From assembly GCA_038496445.1 (NCBI GenBank), contig JALMLS010000126.1, positions 1 through 30,411 of the forward strand: a stretch of 30,411 bases of DNA, read 5' to 3'. Made by a program: the position numbers and the translations under genes. A model generated the notes under the pieces. The model was not told the origin of the DNA and made no database searches. It worked only from the letters and a program-made list of their open reading frames with translations. Source of the stretch: Trichosphaerium sp. ATCC 40318. Lineage: Eukaryota > Discosea > Flabellinia > Trichosidae. Below are positions 20,520 to 30,411 of the stretch, piece after piece (within the stretch, counting starts at the first letter, position 1; each line of letters opens with the position of its first letter).

Positions 20520-23500
20520 CTAAGCTGTTTGTAAGGCGTCAATAGGAAGCTCGATTAAGTTAGAATAACTGTTGTGCCAGCTAGACAATGATCGATCAAT
20601 CTCATACTCAATGCCTTTGCTAGTGAAATCAACCTCACCAAGGCGCTTTCTCTGAGGGGTAAAAGGCGTCAACAACCCACTGAAAAAAAAAAAGTGTTCT
20701 CTTACCTGATACGATTTAGTGGTTTGTAATTCCACAAAGGATGCCTGGAGCTTGCCTTTGCAATTTCTAGTTTCTCAACTGTGTTGGTTTTTTTGCTAAT
20801 AGTGACCCAAGCGCCATTCTACAGTTGTTCATTAGCACGAAAGAAAAAAAAGCGTATCAAAAAAAAAGCGATTTGTTTTTAATAAACAGATTGGTTTAGA
20901 CCGCAGCGCCTTGTATCCTTACTTCTTCTAATGCTCCTTTATCATCTTTATCAGCTAACCTCCTCTTTACATCACCGACTAGTTTTTTATACATATCATC
21001 AAAAACCTTCGCCTTTTGGCGCATACGTTCAACAGCTAGAATAAAACGTCAAACAAAACCACTTCGTCTAGGCAACACAAGCAAAGGTCAACTTTTGTGT
21101 TTCTGAAAAAAGTGAAAGAAGAAAAATGATGACTCACCTGCTGGATCGTGTTCGCTGTTGTTCGTGATAGCATTCATCAATGCTTTATGCTTTCTTCCGT
21201 AATTCAACAAGTCTTTCAAGCCACTTGCTGTTGCTATAATCTTCAACATCATTCAAAAGTCTATCAAGAATTCTGAACAGTGTTTTAGCAAGTTTATCCT
21301 CAGCAGCAACTTCATCTGTCGCATTAACGAGTTGATCTGAAGCCCACTCAATCTCGTCAAGTAGTTTATCAAGATCAGCAATTGCACATCTATCTTCATC
21401 AGACAAGGCAGCTTTTATAGCAGGAAGTAATCCGTGTATCAAGTCTAAATAAAAGTTCTTTAGCTCAACAAATAATCCAAAGCGAGGAAGCAAGAAGAAA
21501 GTTGTACCTCTATTCAATTGCTCTGCTAGCTCTAAGAGCGTTCTACATAGCTCTGGATCATCAATACCTTCAGCAATAAGACTTGCGAGTATTGCTTGAG
21601 CGTTGGTATCATCATTGAGGTTCTGTAGTGCATTGGCAATATCCTACCCTTATAATAAGAAAGCAAGCAAAGATTTGCTAGGGTAGAAAAAAGCAAGGAA
21701 AATCACATGCGTTTAAGTCACCAGCTTTGATCACATCTCTGAGACGTTGTACATCTTCCTTCACTCTTCCGTTTATTGCTTCCATTTCTGCATCAGGAGA
21801 TGAAATAGCTGCGTCAGCCAAAGCTTTATTAGCAGCTGCTACTGCATCGAAAGCTCGCTTCATATTTTTTTGAGCATGCATTTGCCAAGATTTCTTGCGG
21901 CGTTGTTTTCTCGCTGGTGTTTACTAGATTTCCCAATTTATCTCTTAGTCTATCTATAGCATCTTGTAGTCTCTTTCTAGCATCAGAGTTGCCAGGCTAA
22001 TAACAGCAATAAGCACAAACTAAAAACTAACTTAAAGATAAGAAAAAATGTACCCTTCTCATGCAGTTTTCTGCGGCTTCTCTGAGCTCATCAGGCGCAG
22101 CTAAACGCAGGTGAGTGTAACCAAATAATTATAACGTACCTCTAACATAGTCAGAAGCATCCTGAAGCCTTCCAGCACGAAATGGGTCGTCATCAATAAC
22201 AGGAATTAATGTATTTGCCAGATCAACAAGTTGATCTGCATTATCTTTTATTTCATTCTTTCTTATTTACAGCAGGTGGTAATTCATCCAATAAATCATC
22301 CATATTAGCTGCAGCTTGAAGTAGTTGATCTCGAGCAATCCCTAGAACTACCTTCGCACTTAAAGAAAAAACTGTTAACCAATTTTCAAAAAATATAAAG
22401 TTTGTGAGTACGTACTGTTCTTTTCCAAGTTCATCTAATAGTCCTTGTATTGCTGAAGGATCTCTTCTTCTTGCAGCTGCACATGAAGCATCGCCAAGTT
22501 TATCTATCATATTACCCAACTTGTCACGCAAATTGTCTATTGCATCTTGGAGCTTTTTCCTCAGATTTGGATCTTTGATTCCTTTTAATGCGTCTTCAGC
22601 AGCATCCCTTGGATACAAGATGAGCAAAATAATAAAATCACGTGCGTTTAATACGACAAATGCTCTAAACGAGAAGTTTTAACATAAGCGTACAGTTGAT
22701 CCTCAATTTCATTTCTTATCGCCTTAACAAGTTGATCTACGTCACCTAGTTCACCTGCGCGTATAGCATCTCTCAAACGATTCATCAAATGTGGTACTTT
22801 CCTTTAAATTCAAGGCATTAGAAACAAACTCTGGCGACTTCTAAAGGAATAAAAACTGTACATTACCTGAACTCTATCTTGTGGATTAATTATCATAGCG
22901 CCCATTTCGTGATCCAATAAGCTTAAATCAAATGGAGATTTAGCACTCTCTCTTACACCTTCTGCTAGTCTATATATCGCATCTTGTATTCTAGGAACTA
23001 GAGCATTCCTCTGAGAAACAGCACTCTGATCCTATTTAGGTATTAGTCTTGCCCTTGGTTTTTCTCGTTTGCTTGTACCTTGCGTATTGTAATACGCTCG
23101 CAAAGCGCTGTGAATTGTGGTGCTAATTGTTTTATATCCTTAGCTGCTTCGAACATCATCCTTTTAGCCTATAACGGATTTTTAACCTTCAAACAGATAA
23201 TAAAATGATAGTACCTTCGGCTCATGAACATGTTCAAGCCGGTAATCAACTAGGTCCAACGCATAATCAGTTGATGCTTTAAACTCATCCTTTGCGAATG
23301 TAGGTGAACTATAACTCTATGAGAGCGTAAGCAAAGGAGTTACAAAAAAATAAAAGTGTACACAGTTTCTAGCGCAGATCGTTTAGCTGCAGCCTAACCA
23401 TATGTCTCATTATCTCTAAAAAATAACGTTATTTTGATAAACAGAAAAAAAAACTGTTTCAAGTCTCTTTTATCGCGTGATGAAAGAATTTGCATTCTGA

Positions 23501-24960
23501 GCTTCGTACAGCATACTACCTACCTTTACCAGCGTCCAAAATGAGCTGTTTCGCATTCTTATCATAGTTGTTTCTTGAAAGCGAATTACAAGCACTCACG
23601 ACATCGTTAACGCTATCTCTAATACATAAAGCATTACGCATTAGAGCATTTTTGTAGAGATAACGTAATTTAGGAAAATAAATTGTAATTACGCACCTGA
23701 GCAGGGCTGAAACTCAACAAGGCATTTTTGGACAATGCCTAGGCATTTTCATCAAATAATGCCTTATTTTTTACAAAAATGCCTAGTTTTTGCCTCATTC
23801 AAAAAGGCAAATACAGGGCAATGCCTTATTTTTTGCTCCAAAAATGCCTTATATTTGATGAAAAATGCTTGCATCTGGTACACAAGATTGCAATGGTTTT
23901 GCTTGCATATTTTAAGGAATTATGCCTTCAAATTAGGGCATAACTCATGCATCAATGCCTTATTTTGAAGGCAAAAAGAAAGCATTGTCATAGTCTACAG
24001 TGCCTAATAAACCAGGCATTTTCAGGTAATAACACAACTATTTATTTTATAATACAGTACACATACAATACACAAAACTCCTAAGTCCACATTTGAAAAA
24101 ACCTTAAAGAAAATATGAGATGGTGTAGAAAAAAAAAAAAAAAAACTTACCTTGTAGTGTTAGAATTCCGCGGTCCTGGAAATATCGCGGAGTTCACTCC
24201 TACTGCTGTTGTAGGTGCAATAGGGCGCTGCGGTTCGTTTGGCGGTGGTTTCGTCTAATTTCATGAATTACTAAGAGCGCTAGGTGCCTATCTATATAAA
24301 ACGTCAGTAGGTGATGTGAAAAAAAAAGTGTAAAAGTTGTTTGACTGTTACTTACCTTAAACCACTTCCTTAATGTGATCAGTCCTATGATATAGTATAG
24401 GCAATGCCTTATATATGAATTAAAATACAAGGCATATAATGCTTAAAAAAATAAGGCATAATAAAGGCATAAAGTACTTGCAATATAGGGCATTACTTGA
24501 TTTTATGCAATGCCAAAAAATGCAATACAAGGCATTACCTGATTTTATGCAATGCCAAAAGATGCCCAAAAATGCCTGGTTTTAATGCCTTTTTGATGAA
24601 GGCATTGCCTTTTTGTAAAAATGCCTTATTTTATTGGGCATTGCCAAATGCAAATGCCTTGATTTTGCCATCTAATGCCAAATGTTAGGAATATGCATCA
24701 TTTTTTAAGGCAATGCCTAGCTGAGTTTCAGCCCTGCGTTTGAAGCCATGCTCGTTTAGCGCCTCCAGCAAGTGTAACATTTGATAATAATAATTTTCAT
24801 AGTCGTACAACCTAAACAAGCATTTAGTGACGATTGCAACGGTAGAATTCTTTTAGTGCGATAACGTACCGTTACCTGCAAGATGCTGTAAGTATAAGGT
24901 TAAGAAAGTGATACCTTAAATCAAATCCATCTAAACAGGTCTGAAGTACGTAACTAGGGT
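20520..24960 (-). CDS. Talin/vinculin-like alpha-helical bundle protein, interrupted by a transposon
   Basis: Minus strand, many exons; well-defined 3' exons are 20520-20679 (TAG), 20706-20818, 20923-21035, 21138-21444 (with an internal 31-nt intron) and 21507-21643. More exons run up to 24811 and probably about 24960. The protein is almost entirely amphipathic helices with recurring elements: LRDVIKAGDLN / LRDAIRAGELGD; KKLQDAIDNLRDKLGN / KRLQDAIDRLRDKLGN preceded by DPN or PGN; and AKRMMFEAAKDIKQLAPQFT. These patterns recall the four- and five-helix bundles of talin rod and vinculin/alpha-catenin, which link membrane adhesion to actin. The C-terminal exons (20520-20818) are basic and not helical-repeat-like. 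The call is by pattern, not alignment; another spectrin-like repeat family is possible. A 1,035-bp element at 23702-24736 splits the upstream exons. Confidence 0.55.
20680..20705 (-). other. 26-nt intron
   Basis: On the minus strand CAG|GTAAGAG ... TTTTTTTCAG|TGGG joins two exons in frame. Donor and acceptor are both strong, and reading through without splicing loses the frame that gives a coherent C-terminus. Confidence 0.6.
23702..24736. mobile_element. Non-autonomous hAT-like DNA transposon
   Basis: Perfect 15-bp terminal inverted repeats, CAGGGCTGAAACTCA (23702-23716) and its complement (24722-24736). CAGGG ends suit the hAT superfamily. Inside each end are many copies of AGGCAT/ATGCCT, over twenty in total, in both orientations, as expected for subterminal transposase-binding motifs. 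The centre (24120-24370) has a long A run and, on the minus strand, intron-like GTAAG...TAG segments around a short open stretch, perhaps a remnant of a transposase gene. The flanking 8-mers CACCTGAG and CGTTTGAA agree at four positions and differ elsewhere only by transitions, so the target duplication is degraded or absent. It lies inside the helical-bundle gene at an exon/intron border. Confidence 0.75.
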
Positions 24961-25080
24961 ATTTAACACTATGCACCTAAACTTTCATTAGCATTTGATT
25001 TGAATAATAAAGCACAAAGCAAAAGAAAAGGTACACGTTAGGTTACATAACATATGTGTAGTGACTATTTTTGCATGTTG

Positions 25081-25108
25081 CAAAAAACCTCCAATTGGAG
25101 GTTTTTTG
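25081..25108. repeat. Perfect 28-bp palindrome
   Basis: CAAAAAACCTCCAATTGGAGGTTTTTTG is self-complementary over all 28 bases with no loop. It lies about 360 bp upstream of the dioxygenase start, at the putative left end of the DNA transposon. Confidence 0.85.
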
Positions 25109-25118
25109 TCATTTTTTC

Positions 25119-25226
25119 ACCAGAGCATATTGTCGCAATGCGCTTTTTGCGCGTAATAAGCGCCATTGCGAGGGTTTAGAGAAAAAACATTCAAAAATTA
25201 TTTTTGTTTTTTTGAATTGCTCTGAT
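25119..25226. repeat. Nested inverted repeats upstream of the dioxygenase gene
   Basis: GTCGCAATGCGC (about 25133) pairs with GCGCCATTGCGAG (about 25161). The outer CAGAGCA (about 25120) pairs with TGCTCTG (about 25218), and TTCAAAAA/TTTTTGAA copies lie between. Such dense hairpins are common in subterminal regions of CACTA-type elements, but here that is an inference. Confidence 0.5.
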
Positions 25227-25464
25227 AAGTACCCGAACAACCATTTTTCATTAAAAAACCTCATATTAGCCATTTGTGTTTTGGCGGCTAACTGTTTTTG
25301 AGATTATTTTTTTTTTTTTGGTTTTTTCTTCCATTGCCGCTCATTTTTGAATTTTCTTTATTTAGTACTTAACTATACCATTGTAGGTAACAACACTTAG
25401 CTCATGTCCATCATACGAGACACATCCAAGCGGTACATAGTGAGTTTTTTTTGTTGGTGCTAAA

Positions 25465-28281
25465 ATGAGGTGTAGAAAGCGAGTTTCAAGATCCAACTCC
25501 CCCAAAACAAGATCGAAAAAACCACACATACAAGATCTAAAGGTAACGTGTCAAGTAGATGATATAAACTCCAAGGTACGGTGACATGTTTTATTGTAAA
25601 CGTCAAAATCTTAATTATTTTCTTCAGACAGCAAATGCAAAGAACCGCAATCAATTTACAATACAAAGAGACAAGATTAAAAATGCTATCATTAATCTCA
25701 AAAGTTTATTAGAAGTTACAGTGGCAAATGGAGGCGCGAAAATATTAGAAGAGCCATGGGCAAAAAAATTAAACTTAAAAGCAACATTATTGTCCAAAAC
25801 ACATACAGAGTGGATAGTACAAAGTGTGTTGCCTGCAAATATAAAATCACCAACTGCATACACAGTAAAAAAGCTTAATCAGGTACGAGAAGTCTCTTTA
25901 CATCAAGCTTTTCTTATTTTTTTCCAATACAGGTGAAACGTAAAGCTGAGAAGCACAATATATCTGGTGCTGCCTTGGTGCGTATGGCTTTGATTGTACG
26001 AAACAAAAGGCAACAAGGTAAGCTTATATTACCAATCAACAACTTATCGTTATTGTAGCTAACAAGAGGCGTTCTGTTGTTCCTTATGGCACGTTAAAAT
26101 CAAGCATTATGCCAAAAGATATAACCATGGCATTTGATTATCTCAAGTGCAACACAATGCCTACTTTAACTCATTTTCAAGAAGGTACATATAAAACAAA
26201 TACAATGACACGATTACCCTCTAATGTATTATACAAGAGAATGAAGAAACAGCTCACGACAACATTAAAAGTGTTACTATCAAAAACACTTCTAATTCTA
26301 CAAAGCTGAATATAGATTGGAGAGGATCTGTATCACAATTGTGGCTTACAACATATGTTATACCTGACGAATTGTTGTTTGTGTGTAGACAATTTGCTGG
26401 ACAATTCAAAAATGATCTCAAACACACGGTACGCAAATCCATTGTCTTAACCACGTGTTTACTTTGTTAGTTTTGGTCTAAGCCCGGTGATTTGTGGGAA
26501 GCAAACATTATGAGGAGGTATAAGACCCAAAATTATGGTAAAGTTGTTTGTGTTACCCCATATTCTGGTAAGTTGCTTATTTGTTTGGTATCGTGATTAA
26601 CATCAACCATAAAGATAAGTTTTGTGGCAACTCTGAGGTTAAGATACCCATTCAACTAAATGAAGCCAAGTGGAATCAATTATTGCCTATTATAAATGCT
26701 CATCACAACATTACAACCAACGCAAAAGCTTTAAATGACAGTGAAATTGTGGACATGGTCATAGAGTTAAAGGTGAGTTTATACAAAAAAATGGTGTTTG
26801 CAATGGTTAAATGTAGTTGTTTATAGGAGTGGCCTACAGGCAAATCAAGCTTAAGAATGCATAGTGATGGAGACAAAGGCCAATTGCATAGCGGCTCTGG
26901 TATAACATGTTTTGGTTTTGCTTTGAAGGATGGTAAAAAAGAAAAACTTGGTAAAACCATAATCATTCAAACAAGCACGTGCTTCATATTTATTTTGTAG
27001 TATGGTAATATTTACTTTAGATTCTGAAAAGTTTAAGGTTAATGGCACTAACTTTGTGTGGGCCTTAAGCAACATTGACCCTCCATCAGCTGATGTCCAA
27101 AATGATGGCGATGGATTTGGTCCGGGGGTAGTGCGACATTCTGTTGAAGTTGTGGTGCCTAAAGGTGTCCGTTACTTTTCTTTAATTGTTAGACATTTCA
27201 TTCGGACTCTGCCTGAAATAAGTGACCTTGCTATTGCAAAACAGAAGCGTTTGGTGGGGTTGTCTTCCAAAAGCTATGCTAAACACACCAAATTGAAACA
27301 CTCTCTATATGTTTGTCCACAAAACCTGCGCTATAAAGCCAACAACCACTTTCTTCTATCTTCTTCTTATAAATTACCTCAAGATGATGATAAAGAAACA
27401 ATCATACACCCTGGAACTTTGTTAATTTACAATTTACCTGGGTGCGTTTATTTGTAATTGCATAGTTGATTTAATATTCTTTTCAAGCTTGTGTGAAATG
27501 GGTTTGATTGCTTCTTATCAAAGAACTTTTCAAGGACATACAGGAGTAGGATTAAAAGTGGTAGTTAAAAAAGAGTGTGTTGCCAAAGAGTACATCAAGA
27601 CTTTACTCAGTTACATTTAATGTTATTGCAGATATTTTTCAAGTGATTGGGCGGTTGTATACTCTACTGCAACAGAAATATCTCAAGATAATGTTAGTGC
27701 GCTCATTAAAAAGTCACTGTATTTGCAACGGAATGTCGACAATGAAGATGAAGGTTGTACTTTTTTTATAACCCCCTGCACTCTATTAAAACAACATGTT
27801 GATGTTGATTATGATTCACTGGGCTGTACAAGCTTGACATAGACTTATGTTTTGTTGACATTGTATTGTAGGCGCCCATCAACTTGGAATTGTGTCAAGG
27901 TGGTATGTTCATGGCTTTCTTTATTATGGAAAACAGCCTGTTGTGGTTTTTAGAAAAATCAAACGGCTAGGGAATAATCTCTCTCTTCACCTCAATTGCA
28001 AATGCTGCACGCTGCGTCCATTATTCTTGCATATATTTAGTGATGTACCCTCTGACAAGAACATGTCTGATGAAGATATAATAACTAAAGAAAGTTCTCA
28101 TTGGAATACAATCAAACAATTAGATGGTACGATTTTTTTTTTTGCAACTTTTTTTTCTAATGCTCCTTTTATTACAGTATTACCCACACTAGTAAATCAG
28201 TTTGCTTACACTGGAAAGCTATCCAAAGAAGACAAAAGAAAATGTGATTGTACGTTGGTTGTAAGAGTATTAAACGTCTAA
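25465..28281 (+). CDS. 729-residue protein with a 2-oxoglutarate/Fe(II) dioxygenase core, probably transposon-borne
   Basis: Thirteen exons join cleanly in frame: 25465-25542, 25628-25882, 25933-26017, 26059-26184, 26238-26428, 26471-26567, 26615-26772, 26827-26950, 27021-27441, 27488-27589, 27632-27825, 27872-28126 and 28178-28281 (TAA). The coding length is 2,190 nt. Residues 1-26 are basic (RCRKRV, RSKKP), resembling a nuclear signal. The core has an H-x-D iron motif (RMHSDGD, His342 and Asp344), a strand ITCFGFAL, then VVRHSVEVV (His411) and GVRYFSLIVR, where Arg422 is the likely 2-oxoglutarate ligand. This is the HxD...H...R order of double-stranded beta-helix oxygenases, nearest in feel to AlkB or TET/JBP proteins. 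C-terminal Cys clusters (NCKCC, CDC) may bind zinc. Natural substrates would be modified bases or proteins, but none is shown here. It lies 102 bp before a co-oriented transposase gene. The subfamily is uncertain. Confidence 0.68.
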
Positions 28282-28383
28282 ATTGTTTTATAGGTTTAGA
28301 TAAATTGTGTAGGAAACAATAAATAAATTTATGCTCATTAAGTGGAGTTTTTTTTCCTTAATTGTAATCAACAACAAGCAACA

Positions 28384-30411
28384 ATGGCTAACGTGTATTG
28401 TGACGCTTGTAAGACATGGTATACATGGAGACATTATCATTACAGGCACTTAAAATCTAATAAACATACAACGGCGACCATAAAGCTAGGTACATGTACA
28501 AAATACCTCAAATGTACTTAGTTAATTATAGGAATGGGCAAGCGGAATAGAGACTTTTCTCAAGGAAACAACAATACCATTGGCAAAGCAAAGAAACGGA
28601 TTAGAACTCATGATATTAATTTGGGAGATTCAGCAAATGCCAGTGAAAGTGTCGACCATCTGCTTGCTTTTAATCTAAATACTGATTGTGATGCCAATAG
28701 CAATGCAATAAGTCACAACAGTGACTCTGAAAGTCAAAGTAGTGTGGACAGTGGATTTAATGGCACTGGTGATGAGAGCAATGAAAGCAGTGTCAGCGAC
28801 GGGTTTGAGGAACCAGTTTATTTAAGAGATGACAATACAAAGCTACCTTTAACAGATCTTCCTCACTTTTTAAGTGTTGGTGGTGAGGCTATGCGCAGTG
28901 GTGAGTTAACAGTAGCAATTAGTGTAGCATTAATTTGTTTGTTAAAGAATTCGGGCAGTTGTCTGATGAACAATGGAAAAAAGAACAAAGGCCTCCAGAT
29001 TTTGAGCCAAGTGATGACTTTAACTCTGCCTCTCCTCAACAAAAGCTTGGTTATTTGTTGTTTGTGCTAAAGTTGGAACACAAGCTGTCTTTGGTTTTGT
29101 GTAAAAAAATTTTAGAGCTGTTCAACACTGCCTTGGTTCTTTTTGGACTTGATGCTAATGGTACGTAACATGCCACATTGTGATTATCTCTTATGTTGGG
29201 TTTGTTAGGCACTGTGTCTGTTTCTGTGAACACATTGTTGAAAGAAATTGCTACAAAAGTACATTTACCAGTCGTATGTGCCTTTGTCCTTGCTTATTGT
29301 TTTACATTAGTTTTTGCCTCAATTTCCACCTGAAATAATATCAGTGGACAAAAAAACCAAGTCAGACAAAGTTGTATACATGACACAAGTTCCTTTTTAC
29401 TCTCCATCAGAGCATATCAAAAGAGTGTTGTATTATTTGCCCACAAGAAACAGCATCGCTGAATGTATAACTGATGGACCATCCACAATGCACACACACT
29501 ATGAAGATGGAACTACAAAAGCAGAAAAGGTGTACAAAGGTCCAGAAACTGGGACCAATGTGAAAAAAGTGTTCGCAGATGTACTTGACATTTATGAGGC
29601 AGACAAAAACAACACTATTTTACTCCCAGGTATACTATACTTTATCTTTTGATTGTTTACTCACTGTTAATAAATAGCATATATAAGCAAGGATGATTTT
29701 ACATACGATAAAAAAGACAGTTTGGGACCTTTGTATATGGTTGTTTGGAATTTGCCTAACAGTGCCAGTGCTACTGGAAAAATGTTGTTGGCTGTGCTAC
29801 CAAAGTGTTTGCATGAAGAAGATCTTTTGGAACATGTTGTAAATGATTTTTTAAAGGTGTACAATGGCATGAGATGTTACATAAAAAGTGAACAAAAGGT
29901 ACGGGCCAATTTTATTGGGTTTTTTTTACAATTTAATCCAAAAAATAGTACTTCACAGTGTATTTGAGGTTGTCTAAGATATTGGGTGATTCACCAGGCT
30001 CAAATAGATTGATATGTACAAAATCCTTCACTATTGATCAACTTATGTTACTTTTAGCAATGAGGAGTCCAACATCTCATTATCCTTGCCGAATATGTAG
30101 AGTGCCAAAAAATGCCTTTCAATTAATTACAGAAGACAATGAGATTGTAACAGCCACAAGAAACACACTCCAAATCCTCACCATGGCACATGAACACTCA
30201 TATAGTGATCATATTAAAGATTGTTTTAGCATTCACAGGCAGGTGAGCAACAACCCACAAATTTAGTTTTACTTTAGATTAACTGGTATTTTTTTTTCTT
30301 TTAGTCTCCGTTCAGTAAGCTGTTGAACCATCACTTTGACTTTTTTTTGGATTCTCCATATTGTCCATTTCATAACATCATATTGGGCATAGCTAAAAAT
30401 GTGTTGGATGC
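28384..30411 (+). CDS. Zinc-finger and TNP2/CACTA-like transposase, 5' part (runs off the window)
   Basis: Exons join in frame: 28384-28489, 28532-28900, 28948-29160, 29209-29273, 29311-29629, 29678-29898, 29949-30242, and 30305 to the window end. Residues 1-35 form a C-x2-C...H-x-H...H finger (CDACKTWYTWRHYHYRHLKS), as in DNA-binding U1/C2H2-type fingers. A Ser/Asn/Asp-rich linker with SDSESQSS follows. The catalytic part shows LGPLYMVVWNLPNS, then YPCRICRVPKNAF (a Cys pair) and SPYCPFHNIILGIAKNVLD. That order matches the TNP2-type transposases of CACTA and Plavaka-like elements (Cys pair, then D/F-x-MHN-LG-xK). No stops or frameshifts are seen, so the gene looks potentially functional. Its C-terminus and the right end of the element lie outside the window. 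Confidence 0.66.

Larger units (their letters stand above)
24961..25464. promoter_or_regulatory. Leader/promoter region of the dioxygenase gene
   Basis: AT-rich DNA with long A and T runs, the 28-bp palindrome, and nested hairpins. A CACTA pentamer occurs at 24967-24971, but without a visible partner it is not evidence of a transposon end. No coding segment is recognised. Confidence 0.4.

Noticed and set aside
23702-24736. CRISPR-like or satellite array of AATGCCTTA words
   Set aside because: The words occur in both orientations at irregular spacing inside perfect terminal inverted repeats, which is a DNA transposon pattern in a eukaryote.
24967-24971. CACTA pentamer as the left end of the transposase-bearing element
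   Set aside because: A five-base match without a visible matching inverted end or a 3-bp target duplication is not enough; the right end is outside the window.
25081-25108. Rho-independent terminator
   Set aside because: Stem followed by T-run resembles one, but the DNA is eukaryotic and the palindrome is symmetrical with no loop.

Overview
The window looks like compact, AT-rich eukaryotic nuclear DNA. Protein-coding blocks are cut by very many short spliceosomal introns (mostly 40-70 nt, several only 23-31 nt). Donors are often GTACG or GTAAG and acceptors TTTAG or TTGTAG. There are no bacterial-style operons. The host genes (a WD40 protein, an ABP34-like EF-hand actin bundler, a type I cell-surface protein with a DNRLRE-like ectodomain, a Thr/Pro mucin-like protein and a talin/vinculin-like helical protein) fit a unicellular or early-diverging member of the animal/fungal/amoebozoan part of the tree. 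I cannot name the species.

Layout from left to right. (1) 236-1696 (+): WD40-repeat protein, complete at its 3' end. (2) 1916-3361 (-): EF-hand and coiled-coil actin-bundling protein. It converges with the WD40 gene and shares a divergent promoter with the next gene. (3) 3803-6534 (+): signal peptide, lectin-like ectodomain, one transmembrane helix and a short tail. Its second intron carries a 573-bp tRNA-derived SINE with a perfect 16-bp target duplication. (4) 6774-13866 (+): a Ty3/Gypsy-type LTR retrotransposon with two identical 143-bp LTRs and a 4-bp target duplication. Its single gag-pol reading frame is broken by three in-frame stops and by a 153-bp hairpin element inserted just before the reverse transcriptase YVDD motif. 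(5) 14307-14897 (-): small acidic protein next to a TATACC-rich inverted repeat. (6) 15170 to about 17480 (-): an unrecognised multi-exon gene with a tandemly duplicated exon. (7) About 17580-20157 (-): a mucin-like PTT-repeat gene built from duplicated exon+intron units, with a frame-damaged 3' part. (8) 20520 to about 24960 (-): a talin/vinculin-like helical-bundle gene, interrupted at a splice donor by a 1,035-bp hAT-like element. (9) 25080 to the window edge (+): what appears to be a DNA transposon. It has hairpin-rich leader DNA, a 13-exon gene for a 729-residue protein with a 2-oxoglutarate/Fe(II) dioxygenase core, and, 102 bp downstream, a zinc-finger plus TNP2/CACTA-like transposase gene that runs off the right end.

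The most interesting unit is the last one. Two intact, intron-bearing, co-oriented genes, a dioxygenase and a transposase, are packed together. That resembles in logic the fungal transposons that carry TET/JBP-type dioxygenases, but with a different-looking oxygenase and a TNP2-like transposase. The rest of the window is a cytoskeleton/cell-surface gene neighbourhood hit by at least four kinds of mobile element.
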